From positions 8,638,485-8,702,484 of the forward strand of contig JAKSZU010000011.1 of the NCBI GenBank assembly GCA_026018925.1: a DNA stretch of 64,000 nucleotides, in the 5' to 3' direction. Below the pieces are notes generated by a model that had not been told where the DNA came from, searched no databases, and saw nothing but the letters and a program-made list of their open reading frames with translations. The stretch's first letter is position 1, and every line of letters begins with the position of its first letter. The DNA is from Tupaia tana. Its lineage: Eukaryota > Chordata > Mammalia > Scandentia > Tupaiidae. A program made the translations under genes and the position numbers. This document shows positions 1-10,309 of this stretch, piece by piece.

Positions 1-392
1 GCCAACTGCACAATTAAAATCCCAGTCCTGACGACTTGAAAACATGCCAGGCACATGCGTGTGCTCCCCAAATCCCAACAGTTTGGAAAAATGGAGGAGA
101 AGGGATTGCAGCATCACCATGTCTCATTTTCTAAAAATAATTATTTATTTAATTTTATTTATCATTATTATTTAATTTCCTATAAGGCACATGCACTTAC
201 TAGAGAGAAACAGAAAGAGAGGGAAAGCGAGAAAACAAGCCACCAGGTATGAACTGCGGTTGGCCATGTGGGAGTCTAGTGCCTTAACCACCATGCCACC
301 TGCCAGCCACTGACCATGCCCCATTAGGGGGTGCTTTCTCTCTCTGACTGTCCTCCTCTGTCTCTCTGTTTCTCTCAGCAAGTGCAAAATTT
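1..392 (+). mobile_element. tRNA-derived SINE (B-like), split by a second SINE
   Basis: The copy enters from the window edge at its tRNA-like head. It is interrupted at about 133 and resumes at about 309 with the expected next part (CATGCCCCATTAGGGGGTG, then the CT-rich segment). The interruption is a short-type SINE on the other strand, so this copy is the older of the two. Confidence 0.75.
134..308 (-). mobile_element. Short-type SINE nested in the preceding SINE
   Basis: Reverse-strand copy: AT-rich tail on the left, then GA-rich tract, box B complement (TGAACTGCGG) and the head complement CCACCATGCCACCTGCCAGC. The middle body of the full-length SINE is absent. Confidence 0.75.
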
Positions 393-443
393 TCTTCAGA
401 AAGTTCATGGAAAAAATGGAATTAAAGTACAAGTTTTTGGGGT

Positions 444-601
444 TTATTTTTTTCTTTTTGAGAAATTTTTGCTATTGGACACATTCACTGACTGGACAGA
501 CACAGAGAGACAGAGAGACAGAAAATGAGAAATCATTTCCCAGGGGAAGGCCACAACACAATCCTTTCTCCAGTCTCCTCTTGAAATTTTGGGCACACGC
601 A

Positions 602-639
<38 letters not shown>

Positions 640-734
640 CCCAGTGTGTTTCAAGCTGTCAGGTCCAGGACTAGAACCGGAATTGACCACGTAGGAGAAC
701 AGCGCCTCAACCACTATGCCATCTGCTGACCTCG
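444..734 (-). mobile_element. A-type SINE
   Basis: Reverse strand. T-rich tail, AGAGACAGAGAGACAG tract, ATCCTTTCTCCAGTCTCCTC body, box B complement and CACTATGCCATCTGCTGACC head complement. Its body holds an expanded CA run. Confidence 0.8.
604..636. repeat. (CA)n microsatellite inside a SINE
   Basis: Sixteen or so CA units sit where other SINE copies have the alternating segment CACACGCGCAC. The array therefore grew from within the SINE body. Confidence 0.9.
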
Positions 735-980
735 AGTACAAATTTATTTTGACACAAAGAAATTTTAAATTCATGTGTAATTTTTTTCATAACACACATT
801 TCCCATGTCTTTTTGAAGGTCAATCATATTGCATGAAGCAGAGACATGGGTGGCAGTGTATATACTAAGCTGCCTGATGGTACAGAATTATAGGTATTTT
901 TGAATTATTCCCTCATCTAGTGTGTATTTTTACTTGATCAAGATGTCTTGCATTTGTGAAGTTAAAAAAGCAAAAAAACA

Positions 981-1232
981 AGGCCAACCCCATGACATGA
1001 TGGTTAAAGAAGCCGAATCCCACATGACCAACCATGTGGTTCAAATCCTGTCCCTGGTGGATTTGAAAAGATGCTGGGCATGTTTCTATGTGTGCCTAAA
1101 ATTCTGACAGGATGGAGAAATGGAGAGGGGATTGCAATGTGACCATGACCCTTTAAGGGGGGCTTTCTCCTTGTCTCTCTGTATTTGTCTCTCATTTGCA
1201 AATGCACATGCCTCTGGAAACAAGCAAAAAAA
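981..1232 (+). mobile_element. B-type SINE
   Basis: Head GACATGATGGTTAAAGAAGC, box B GTTCAAATCC at about 1039, body GACAGGATGGAGAAATGGAG, end ATGCCTCTGGAAACAAGC. Confidence 0.75.
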
Positions 1233-1285
1233 TTTAAAGAAGGCCAAAAAAAGAGAGGCTAAGAAAAAGAACCCAGTCGAATAAT

Positions 1286-1572
1286 TTCTTTTTTTCTTTT
1301 TTTCTTTTTTTTTTTTTGAGAGATTTTTGCTATAGGTTGCATGTGCTTACCAGAGAGACAGAGAGAGAGAGAGAGACAGAGGCAGAAAGCAAGAAATCAC
1401 CTCCCTGGGGGGATGGCCATGCCACAATACATTCTCCTCCAGTCTCCTCTTGAGATGTTGGGCATGCGCTCACATGCTGGGTATAAGTTTAAAGCCACTG
1501 GGTCCAGGACTCGAACCATGGTCAACTATCCAGGAGTCATGAGACATAAACATTACGTCATCTGCTGGTCCC
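1286..1572 (-). mobile_element. A-type SINE
   Basis: Long T-rich tail, GAGAGATTTTTGCTATAGG, body complement, GGGTCCAGGACTCGAACC box B complement and final CATCTGCTGGTCCC. Confidence 0.85.
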
Positions 1573-2237
1573 TTCAATGAAGTAATTTCTAGGAGGAACT
1601 CAACTAATGTTTCCAAGATATATTCTACAAAACAAGTTGAAGAGGATGCTGGACCCCCTATTGAGTAAACCCATAAGGAATTCAAATATTATTAATTCCA
1701 ATTAATAAGCATTGCTACCACAATAAAACCTACAGCTACAGACACCAGGACGCACTCCTGGGAGGCAGAGCACTTCATATATCGGCCTCAGACTCAGTAA
1801 CTATTAATAGATACAGTCTTCTCCCTGTGTGTTCCCAGAAAGGCTCAGGATATGTCCCTCACCACCCTTCCCTCTCAGTCTGGTTTGGGAAAAGAGTATT
1901 TCTTGCTCTTTAATTTCATTCTCTTGTTCATTCTCTTCATTTGTTTCTGAGGGCTATAAGCTGAATAGGAAAGGGGAGAGGGAGAATCCCAACAGAATTC
2001 TCTGAGAAATACCATTAAAATGAAACTATGTTTTATGACACGAACTATTTGTTCTAGTCACTAATTCCTCAGATTTAATTCTTCATATTTGTCTAAAGAT
2101 GTTTATTATCCTTTTTAATGTTAAACATTTCTCCACAGAAGCAAGAGCCCTCAAGATACTTATGGAAAGTGCCAGTAATCATTTTTCCAAGGTGGATAAG
2201 GAGAGTTGAACATGACTTCGAAATTTCCCCATCAGCC
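1573..2237. other. Unassigned non-coding stretch
   Basis: No convincing reading frame and no repeat that I recognise. Moderately AT-rich. Confidence 0.4.
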
Positions 2238-2406
2238 AGACATTGGCACAGCAGTAAAACACAATGCTTTGCCAGGCAATCCCACACAGGAAGGTTTATG
2301 GTTCAAGTCTACAGACCCACCTGATTCCACCAGACACACTCATGCCCAGAATCTAGGGCTGGCTGAAGGCTGAGTATGAATAGTGGCATCAAGACAGCTG
2401 AAGCGT

Positions 2407-2460
<54 letters not shown>

Positions 2461-2500
2461 CCTCCCCCCCATGGAGGAAATAAGTAAATAATTTTAAAAA
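2238..2500 (+). mobile_element. Divergent older tRNA-derived SINE with CT microsatellite
   Basis: tRNA-like head ending in box B-like GGTTCAAGTC at about 2300, then a degenerate body and a long (CT)n run at 2407-2458 before an AAATAAGTAAAT tail. The body differs from the A and B types, so this is an older relative. Confidence 0.6.
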
Positions 2501-2577
2501 GACGCTTTTCTCTTTATTAAGGCAGCATGGCAGTTTCACTAACATGAAAAAAATGAAAGTAAAAAACTCTACTGGAG

Positions 2578-2818
2578 GGACCAGCAGTTGGCATAATGGC
2601 TATGTCACTGGACTCCCAGGTAGTTGACCACATTTCGAGTCCCAGACCCGGTGGCTTAAACTCACGCCAGGCGCATGTGCGTGCACGCCCAAGATCCCAA
2701 GAGGAGACTGGAGGAGAAGGGATTGCAGTGTGGACACTAGCCCTGGAGGGTGATTTCTCGCTTTCTGTCTCTCTGTCTCTCTCTGTCTTTCTGGCGAGTG
2801 CATGTGCCCTATAGCAGG
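2578..2818 (+). mobile_element. A-type SINE, lacking an A tail
   Basis: GGGACCAGCAGTTGGCATAA head, TTTCGAGTCCCAGACC around box B, body GAGGAGACTGGAGGAGAAGG, end GTGCCCTATAGCAGG. The usual poly(A) is missing. Confidence 0.85.
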
Positions 2819-3369
2819 TCTTTACTTAGCTTCTGATACATAGATTTGCCTTCTGGGACTTTATACTACCTGGTAGCATTTCCCAAACAAGTACAATAAG
2901 AGATCACTTATCTAGAGTGGCCCCTACTGACATCTCATGGAATGAGCACTAGTGTTGCAAGGTACAGAGTTTGGCAGGAAAGTGTGGTTTAAAAAGGAGG
3001 AAAGAAGTTGAAGAGGTTATGAGCACTTATCATATAATCATGCACAGAAATGCATGGCTTAATTACTCAATGACTTAGAAGTCTCTTTATCATCCACATG
3101 CAACCAGAGTTCTTTGAAAGACTAGATCCTTCTCATATCCCATATCTTAAAGTTATGTCTACAGTGAGAATTTGAGCCTTAAAAATAGGATTTGATGGTG
3201 TGCTAGAGTAACACGGATCATAATGTAACAAATGAGGCTCTCCAGTTTGCTTCCTAACTAAAGCCCACTATAACCAAGACATGTAATGAGTACTGGAATA
3301 AACTAATCAAGTTCATATGACGTCTTATGTTCCCGAGCCCTTTTGTCTTTCAGGGGAAAAAGAAAGTTA
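2819..3369. other. Unassigned non-coding stretch
   Basis: No gene or recognised repeat seen. Confidence 0.4.
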
Positions 3370-3463
3370 AAAAAAAAAAAGTGAGAGAGAGAAAGGAAGA
3401 AAGGAAGAAAAAAAGAGAGAAAGAAAGAGAAAGAAAGAAGAAAGAAAAAAGGGAAGGAAAACA
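3370..3463. repeat. GA/GAAA-rich low-complexity tract
   Basis: Purine-only run of AGAAAG/GGAAGAAA variants. Open frames across it are products of the low complexity, not genes. Confidence 0.85.
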
Positions 3464-3465
3464 AA

Positions 3466-4361
3466 GGATTTCTTTTTTTTCTGACTATAGTTTGCATCGA
3501 CAAGCTAACATATCCCCATTAGGGCTTTTGTGAGTTTCAGAAAGTCAAGTGAAGAGCTGGAAGCGATGGTTAATGCTGAAAATATCTACATATCTTATTT
3601 GCACAGCTTTTCACCCACCCCCAACCTGATGCCAGGAGAAAACACAGATGAAGGCAGGTTCACCACCTACAGGGTCTCACTCACCTCCAAAAAGCGAGAG
3701 ACTCTTTTTATTTTTTTCCCCTAAGATTTTCCTCCCAAATAATTTGAAAAGAATAAATTTCTCAGAGCAGATAAGTTCGGAAGTCTCCATTGTGGTCATG
3801 ACTGGCAGAATGCATTGATCCAAGGTAGGATATTGGCTGTCAAGCTGCCACCCAGACAAGCAGAGAGCCATAGTCTTGTCTTTGATATGGAAATGAGAAG
3901 AGTGAGATTCCTGGTGAATGGGTTTACCAGCCTCTGGACAGACAAAGCGTAGAAGCAGAATCAATGAAGTCCTATTCTTGCTCGAGGAAGCAGCCTGGAG
4001 TCCAGCTTCCTGCTGGCAGATCCTTTTGATTCTCCTGACATCTATGGACCGAGCCTTAGTTGGCCTTTTTCCTTTTCTTTACCTACCCATTGTCCACATT
4101 TCTCAGATTTTTAAAGGTTTTTCTATGTCGTTATTTAAAAGACAATGAGTAAATCTACCTATCAGCTGTCTAAACATGGTGCTCCAAGGACTTCCTGCTT
4201 TTCTGCTGCCCAGAGACACATGAGGAGGAAAAACCTCTGTCCCAAGCTCTGCCCTGGGTTTAGGCGTTTCCTGCATTGGCTTTTCTACAGATATCTCATT
4301 CTTCTCTCTGCCATGCTTTAGACACATTGAGAGAAATAGTTTATATCTGCCAAGTATGAGA
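3466..4361. other. Unassigned non-coding stretch
   Basis: Short open frames on both strands with no family resemblance. No repeat recognised. Confidence 0.4.
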
Positions 4362-4490
4362 GGACTTGGAAAAGTTCATGTAAAAATGAAATTAAAGTAC
4401 AAGTTTATTTTGGTACAAAAATAATTTTAAATCATTGCATAGTTTCTTTCATAATATGCATATACATTTTCCGTAAACTTTTTAAAGATG
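4362..4490. mobile_element. 130-bp palindromic MITE-like element
   Basis: Begins GACTTGGAAAAGTTCATGT, ends CATTTTCCGTAAACTTTTTA, with the shared interior AAGTACAAGTTTATTTTGG. Non-autonomous: far too short to encode a transposase. Confidence 0.65.
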
Positions 4491-4769
4491 CCTCATATTA
4501 TTGGCATACAGAGCACTAAAATGTATAGTTTTAGATTATACTATTGCCAGTATACTATACTTCAAATATTGAGGATCTAAAATTTACAAACATTCACTGT
4601 ATCATCAATGTAAGTGAAAGAACTGGCAAGTTCTTTCTTTTTGGCAATTGGCACAACTCTTGAACTAAATCTGGGGAACCTTCGTAAACTCTGATGAAGG
4701 CTAATGCTCCTCTATATTTTTCAGTTTGAAACCCACAGGTTTTCTTTTTTGTTCTTTTTTGTTTCTTTA

Positions 4770-5225
4770 TTTTTTTAATTATTATTCATACATTAAATTG
4801 CTATACATCATTTAGTTATGAAGAGAGTTTACCCAGCATGATATACACCTCAGTCCAGCCCAGTTGAGAATACCATACACATCCTCGTCAACAGATAATA
4901 AATCTTATCTGTGTCCCACAAGTGTCTTACATCTCCACTTTCCCCCAAAATTTCCTTTCCTATGCTCTTCCCCTCCCACACTCTTTCTACTTTGTCTCTA
5001 GTGTCCATTATAATTTTTAATACTTTTACATTTTTCAGTCTTTCAGTCTCTACCATAGAGTCAATATATGTTAATTGGAGACATACAATGTCTCTCTTTC
5101 ATAGCCTGACTTGCTTCACGCAGCAACAAATCTTCCATATTCGTCCACTTTCTATCAAATTCTAGGGCCTTATTTTTTATGGCTGAATAATATTCCATGG
5201 AGAATATGTGCCACAATTTTTCCAT
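4770..5225 (-). mobile_element. L1 3' end (3' UTR and end of ORF2), 5'-truncated
   Basis: Reverse-strand translation shows the conserved L1 ORF2 C-terminus (EYYSAIKNKALEFDRKW, then MEDLLLREASQAMKERH) at about 5061-5200, followed by the family's 3' UTR. The same 3' UTR recurs near 55.2 kb. Homology stops at about 5225, as in a 5'-truncated insertion. Confidence 0.85.
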
Positions 5226-5255
5226 CAGCTTTTTTAACCTCTCCTCTCTTTCCAT

Positions 5256-5424
5256 CCCATTTTTTTAAATTATTTTACTTTATTTATTTGATTATTATTA
5301 TTTTCCAGTTTGATCAGAGAGAGAGAGAAAAAGTGAGAAAACAAGTCACCAGGTTCAGAACTTGAACCCTGGTTGGCCATGAGGGAGTCCAGCACCCTTA
5401 ACCACCACGCCACCTGCTGGCCCC
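5256..5424 (-). mobile_element. Short-type SINE
   Basis: AT-rich tail, AGAGAGAGAGAAAAAGTGAG, CAGAACTTGAACCCTGGTTG (box B complement), end CCACGCCACCTGCTGGCCCC. Flanked by CCATCCCATTTT / CCACCCCATTTT, a likely target duplication. Confidence 0.85.
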
Positions 5425-5682
5425 TCCACCCCATTTTCATGATCTTTGTTCTCTTCTCTGTTCCATGCTCCCTCTTGCTTCATTTGTAACAAAGTCCCCG
5501 ATCATTGCCAGTCATCAACCCAGGCCCTAGAGTTATTCTCTGTCCCAGCATCTATTAATATTTCCAGTCCAGCTTTCTACAATCACACCAGTCTTGTTTC
5601 AGAGTGCACATCTGTACTATCTAGTCCCTTCTTTGACTCAAGAGAGACCTTACAGTTGTTTTTGAATACAGGTTTGCTACCT

Positions 5683-5807
5683 TTTTTTTTTTAATTTTTT
5701 GCCATAGGGCATGTGTGCTTTCCAGAAAGAGACAGAGAAATTTGGGGGGGGATGATAAAACACCCCCCATGGGGGATGGTCATCCCACAATCCCTTCTCC
5801 TCCATTT
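5683..5807 (-). mobile_element. Partial A-type SINE (3' half)
   Basis: T-rich tail, TTTTTTGCCATAGGGCATGTG, then ACAATCCCTTCTCCTCCATT. The tRNA-like head is missing. It abuts a plus-strand SINE in head-to-head orientation. Confidence 0.75.
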
Positions 5808-5826
5808 TTAAGATTACTTTGCCATA

Positions 5827-6024
5827 TGGGTCAATAGGTAGTTTGGTGGTTAAGGTGCTAGACTCCCACATGGCCAACCATGATTCAAGTCCTGGGCCCA
5901 GCAGGATGAAAATCACATCAGGTCCATGTGCATGAGTGCTTAAAATCCCAAGAAGAGAATGGAGGAGAATGGATTGTGGTGTACCCATGTCTCTATCTGG
6001 CAAACAAACATGCCCTAAAGGCAA

Positions 6025-6056
<32 letters not shown>
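5827..6056 (+). mobile_element. A-type SINE
   Basis: Head TAGTTTGGTGGTTAAGGTGC, box B ATTCAAGTCC, body AGAAGAGAATGGAGGAGAAT, end CATGCCCTAAAGGC and a 25-bp poly(A). Confidence 0.8.
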
Positions 6057-6060
<4 letters not shown>

Positions 6061-6484
6061 TGCTAAGTGTCAACTGTTAACTCTGCAGGTATGAAAAGAA
6101 GTCCTTTCTGAACCAAATAGCCTAACAAAACTGAATGCAAGCACAAATCTTGCATTCAGAAGGATGAGAAAAATTATCAATCTTACACATAAATATGAAC
6201 TGTAGCATGTTCCAGTGGGCCAGACTTCAGCCAAAAACTTCAGTGGCCTGTGCACAGCCTCCACTTCAATACTCACAGATAGTCAGCAATATGAATGCCA
6301 AATGGGAAGACAACAGCCCCTTTCTCTTTTGGGGCCATCTGTAATCACAAACAACAACACAATGAACATGGGAAGGCTACGAAAAGGCACTCTTGGTTAA
6401 AACTCCACCTAAACTAGATGAACCAGAGAATACAGGACCCATGTTTTTCTCTTTACTTATAGACATGGGATACATGAGCTTTGG
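6057..6484. other. Unassigned non-coding stretch
   Basis: Nothing recognisable. Confidence 0.4.
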
Positions 6485-6605
6485 GCTTGGACAAACCTGA
6501 GTTCTAAACCTGGCTCTGCCACTTAGTACCTGAGTGTGAGAAGCAAGTTATTTACTGTATCTAAAGCCTTACATGCATCAGCTGTAACATTTAAAGGACA
6601 CGTGA
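6485..6605 (+). repeat. MIR-like ancient SINE fragment
   Basis: Order of words (CTGAGTTCTAAACCTGGCTC, TGCCACTTAGTACCTG, then a run into CTGTAACA) follows the mammalian MIR core. Recognised by eye only. Confidence 0.55.
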
Positions 6606-6616
6606 GACCATCTCAC

Positions 6617-6617
<1 letters not shown>

Positions 6618-6648
<31 letters not shown>
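6618..6648. repeat. (GT)n microsatellite
   Basis: About fifteen GT units, uninterrupted. Confidence 0.95.
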
Positions 6649-6650
<2 letters not shown>

Positions 6651-6724
6651 AAAAACAGTCTACATTCATGCATTGTCTGAGATCCAAAAATGTCTTAGGA
6701 CCTTACAGGGTTTCCCTTGTCCTC

Positions 6725-6945
6725 TTTTTTAAGTTTCATTTTTATTTACTCCATGAATGTTGGGGACAGAGAATAAGAGGCAGCAGTACAGCATGGTCTT
6801 GATGCCATCCTCTACCCACAGCCTCAGTCAGCCTCAGATCATAGGTGTGTGCCTAGTGTACCCAGGGAGGTCCTGGATATGAATCCAAACCAATTCCATG
6901 TGAGTCAGCCTTGCAATTTACTGCTGCACCAACGTCTAGCCCCCA
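6725..6945 (-). mobile_element. Old divergent tRNA-derived SINE
   Basis: Reverse orientation: T-rich start, TCCTGGATATGAATCCAAAC in the box B position and CACCAACGTCTAGCCCC as head complement. Strongly diverged. Confidence 0.5.
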
Positions 6946-6986
6946 TAACTTTGATTCCTAACTAGAATTAAAAGTGAATTATTGGA

Positions 6987-7258
6987 TGGGGACCAGCAGA
7001 TTGTGTAATGGTTACATTGCTGGACTCCCATGTAGTTGACCACAGTTCAAGTCCCAGACCCAGTGACTTAAACTCACGCCGGGAGCATGTGCACATATGC
7101 CCAAGATCCCGAGAGGAGAATGGAGAAGGAATTGCGGCATGGCCATCCTCTCTAGGGGATGATTTCTCGCTTTCTGTCTCTCTGTCTCTCTCTCTCTCTT
7201 TCTGGCGAGCACACGTACCCTATAGCAAAAACCTCTCAAAAAAAAAAAAAAAAAAAGA
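6987..7258 (+). mobile_element. A-type SINE
   Basis: GGGGACCAGCAGATTGTGTA head, box B GTTCAAGTCC, body GAGAGGAGAATGGAG, end GTACCCTATAGCAAAAACC and poly(A). First of two SINEs in tail-to-head array. Confidence 0.9.
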
Positions 7259-7263
7259 ATTAT

Positions 7264-7515
7264 TGGGGCCAGCAAGTGGCTTGGTGGTTAAGGCACTGGA
7301 GTCCCACATGGCCAACTGCAGTTCAAGTCCCAGACCTGGCAGCTTGCAAATCACAGGTGTGTGTACATCCATGGCCAACATCCTAGGAGGAAAATGCAGA
7401 AGAAGGGATTGTGGTATGGCCATCCCCCCAGAGGGTGATTTCTCACTTTCCCTCTCACTGTCTCTGTCTCTCTCTCCAGTAAGCATGTGCACCCCATGTC
7501 AAAAACTTTAAAATA
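7264..7515 (+). mobile_element. A-type SINE, tandem with the previous one
   Basis: GGGGCCAGCAAGTGGCTTGG head, box B GTTCAAGTCC, body AGGAGGAAAATGCAGAAG, CT-rich segment, end GCACCCCATGTCAAAAAC. The 167-codon open frame across both copies (7008-7511) is a by-product of SINE sequence. Confidence 0.88.
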
Positions 7516-7702
7516 TAGTTAGGTTAACTGAAGCCTCAGTCCTGGCTTAATATGATACTTGGTTCTTAGAGAAATGTTGGGTGTCCTTTCCCTAAAGCCC
7601 ACATCCAATCTTGCTGCCTAAGGGTTACCAGGCGCTCCTTCCCACTCAGGCTAATGGCAGATATAGCTGGATTACTTACCAGTCACTTACCAGGCGAAAC
7701 TA

Positions 7703-7780
7703 TTGGGTTGTCAGGAAAGTCAGGATGCATTTTTGCATAGAAAAACAGAAAAATATGTCGTGACTTTCCCAATGAACTAA
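7703..7780. mobile_element. Mariner-like 80-bp palindromic MITE
   Basis: Starts TTGGGTTGTCAGGAAAGTC, ends GACTTTCCCAATGAACTAA, with TA on each side (7701-7702, 7781-7782). Size, palindromy and TA duplication are as in mariner-derived MITEs. Two more copies lie at 15.15 and 62.48 kb. Confidence 0.75.
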
Positions 7781-7844
7781 TATATTCAAAGCCTAATCCA
7801 ACCAATAAAAATTCTGGGCATCTGCTCTAGGAATACATCTTTCA

Positions 7845-8147
7845 GTGCTAGACATGGCATGGTGGTTAAGGCAGCAGATTCCACATGGCAAACTGTGTTG
7901 TTTTGTTCTTGGAACTGGCAGGTTGAGAAACACACTAGGCACCTGTAGGTGGGCCCAAAATTCTGAAAGGAAGGAAGAGTGGAGAAGAAGGGATTGCAGC
8001 ATGGCCGTCCCCTTCAGAGGGGTACTTTCTCGCTTTCTCTCTATATATGGCCGTCCCCTTCAGAGGGGTACTTTCTCACTTTCTCTCTATATATGTATCT
8101 CTGGTGAGTGCACAATTCCTTTGGCAAATAAAAAAATAAATGAATAA
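7845..8147 (+). mobile_element. A-type SINE with internal 46-bp tandem duplication
   Basis: Head GACATGGCATGGTGGTTAAG, degenerate box B, body and tail AAATAAAAAAATAAATG. The segment 8001-8046 is repeated at 8047-8092 with one mismatch, duplicating the end of the body and start of the CT-rich part. Confidence 0.85.
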
Positions 8148-9078
8148 ATAATAAGTAACTAAATAAGTCTTTCATTTGGAATATAGAGAAAACATCAGGG
8201 TCCCAACCGAGGAATATGCCTCTGTCTTTAAGGTCCTAGTTTGGATTTGAAACAGAGGAGCCAAAAAGTTAGAATCCAGACCCCGAGAGTGGTTTTTTGC
8301 TACCAGCAAACTGTAGTTTTATGCCCAGCCTCACACCAGGATTTTCACTGAAATTCGGAGATCAACTGACTCTGTAATGGAAATAGACCTTTTCCATTCT
8401 TTTGCAGATGCCTTGCCTTCCTTTTCTTCCAAATATCGAAAGCATTATTAAGAAAAGCTGCTAAACCCAAGCCTGGGGTTAAAGGAGCTACCTAGAAATC
8501 TTAGAGCAGAATTTACTGGATTTCAGGGTCAGTCCCCTCACTTTGCCACAGCCCCCTCTGCTCTGCTCTCGCTTTGCTCTTTGGGGTAGAAGAGAAGCTG
8601 ACAGCTTAAACAAAGCCCTAGGGGAACAAAGGCCCCTTCAAGAGATGAGCCTGGGCTGCCCCTCACCCCAGTCTCCTGTCCCTCAGCTCTGAGTCTCAAG
8701 TGAGGGTTATTTCGTCCTAAGGAATAACTGAAATCTTTCGATGATGAACACTAACTCTGTAGCGCCCATTTTTTAAAACCCACCATTAATATAGAGTGAC
8801 ACTGAATTCCCTGGTAATCGGATTAGAGTCTATTGCTCCAACTGCCATTCAGAGCTGAAGCCTTTTTCTCTCCTTGCTGATAGGAAGCTAAGCTTCTTGC
8901 CTCACTCTGCTGCTGTCTCTCTGGAGTCATCGAGATTCGCACTTCTTCAAGCCAACAATTTTATTTGCTTAATCTTGGGTGAAGAGATTAGGGGTTTAGA
9001 AAAGATTTTTCAACGTTGCTGTCATTCCTAGGACGAAGTCAGATTCCTTCATCTTTGACTCATTCTCCCTCTGCCACC

Positions 9079-9081
<3 letters not shown>
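8148..9081. other. Repeat-poor block, possible conserved non-coding DNA
   Basis: No SINE, L1 or microsatellite over about 0.9 kb, unusual here. No convincing exon. Contains a palindromic homeodomain-type site at 8815-8825. Regulatory function is only a suggestion. Confidence 0.4.
8815..8825. promoter_or_regulatory. Palindromic K50 homeodomain (P3-type) site
   Basis: TAATCGGATTA is an exact TAAT-N3-ATTA palindrome with the TAATC half-site favoured by K50 homeodomains (OTX/CRX/PITX class). One motif can occur by chance in 64 kb. Its place in a repeat-poor block is the only support. Confidence 0.3.

Positions 9082-9112
<31 letters not shown>
9082..9112. repeat. (CA)n microsatellite
   Basis: Fifteen or so uninterrupted CA units. 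Confidence 0.95.
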
Positions 9113-9114
<2 letters not shown>

Positions 9115-9187
9115 AGGCTCTTTGCCTCTTTGGCGCAAACACCACAGGTGCAGAGCACATACCTAATACACATATCAAAACACAAAT

Positions 9188-9430
9188 AGGACCATCTCTG
9201 TAGCCTAGTGGTTAAGAGAGCTGGATCCCTCATGGACTGCTGTGGTTCAAATCCCAGCTCCAGCAGCCTGAAAAACACGCCAGGCATGTGGACATGCCTC
9301 TAATTCTGCAAATGGAAAAATGGAGGAGAACAGATTGTAGATGACCACACTCTGCCGGGGAGTGCTTTCTCCTCCCTCTTTCTGTCTCTTTCTGATGACT
9401 GAACACACTCTCTGGCAATTAATAAAAAAC
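9188..9430 (+). mobile_element. B-type SINE
   Basis: Head CTGTAGCCTAGTGGTTAAGA, box B GTTCAAATCC, GAAAAACACGCCAGGCATGT, end ACACTCTCTGGCAATTAATA. Confidence 0.85.
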
Positions 9431-9600
9431 CACATGCACACACACACACAAAACAGCATAACATGCATACCTAACACACATAGCAAAACATATACAACAC
9501 AACACACAGAGATATAACACACACACACTAAACATACAGATAAAACATATATACAAAGAACTTGCACACACAAACACATGCACACCTCTGTCGGCTGTCA
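9431..9600. repeat. Degenerate CA-rich low-complexity tract
   Basis: ACACAC runs broken by ATAAAACAT-type words, joined to the tail of the preceding SINE. Probably a decayed microsatellite seeded there. Confidence 0.75.
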
Positions 9601-10309
9601 CATGAAAAAAGTGGCATTTCTATAGACCCAGTAGAGAAATTCCCAAAATTCGGGAGGCATTGAGATCAACTAACCAAAATTATGCACTTTTTGTTGCAGG
9701 ACCTGGGAACAATTAGGGTACCTATAAACTCTATCAGAGATCATCTTTTTTTCTTTTTTTTTTGTTATAATCATAATTTATTTCTATGCCAAACATTCTG
9801 TTCAGGAATGTTAAGTGGGGAAGCCTGAACAACCATTGTGCTGTGTAACTGGTTCTGTTTACTTTTATTTTATTTCATTTATTTGTTTTTACACCACAGT
9901 GTATCATTAAAGCATACTAAATGCATTTTCCCATCATTTTTAAAAACAGTCTGGCAGCTTACAGAGATCTTAAGTGATTAGAGGGGAAAAAATATGCAAA
10001 ACTTTCTATGACAAGAGCCTGATCTGTAACTCAGCAAACTCCCTGATATTTATGGGTCTTTTGGTCACCATTTTGCATTAGGACCCACAGTGCTCAGTCC
10101 AAACCTGGCTCTCCAGCTCCCACAATCTCCATTCAAGGACAACATAACAGGCATAGCAAGGAAAACCAAACTTCTTCCTAACTCGAGGGCCAAAAGCAAA
10201 ATATTCTTATTTACACTATGGATGGTTTGAAATACAAAGACCAGGAGAGTTAGGACTCCATATATAAAAGAGGGTGGGATAAACTCAAATCTGCCTTATC
10301 CAATTTCAG
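9601..10309. other. Unassigned stretch, T-rich in its first part
   Basis: 9740-9955 has T-rich segments that may be a degraded L1 3' end, but I cannot align it firmly. The rest is unrecognised. Confidence 0.35.

Larger units (their letters stand above)
394..821. mobile_element. 130-bp palindromic MITE-like element, split by a SINE
   Basis: Left part starts CTTCAGAAAGTTCATGGAAA and right part ends ACATTTCCCATGTCTTTTTG, imperfect inverted ends. The interior word AGTACAAGTTT is repeated on both sides of the intervening SINE and is probably its target duplication. Five further copies or pieces lie in the window. Confidence 0.6.

Noticed and set aside
7008..7511. 167-codon open frame
   Set aside because: It runs through two tandem SINEs and encodes SINE CT/GA-rich tracts. 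No protein family.
9247..9585. Cysteine-rich 112-codon frame on the minus strand
   Set aside because: The C/V/Y repeats are translation of a degenerate CA tract and a SINE.
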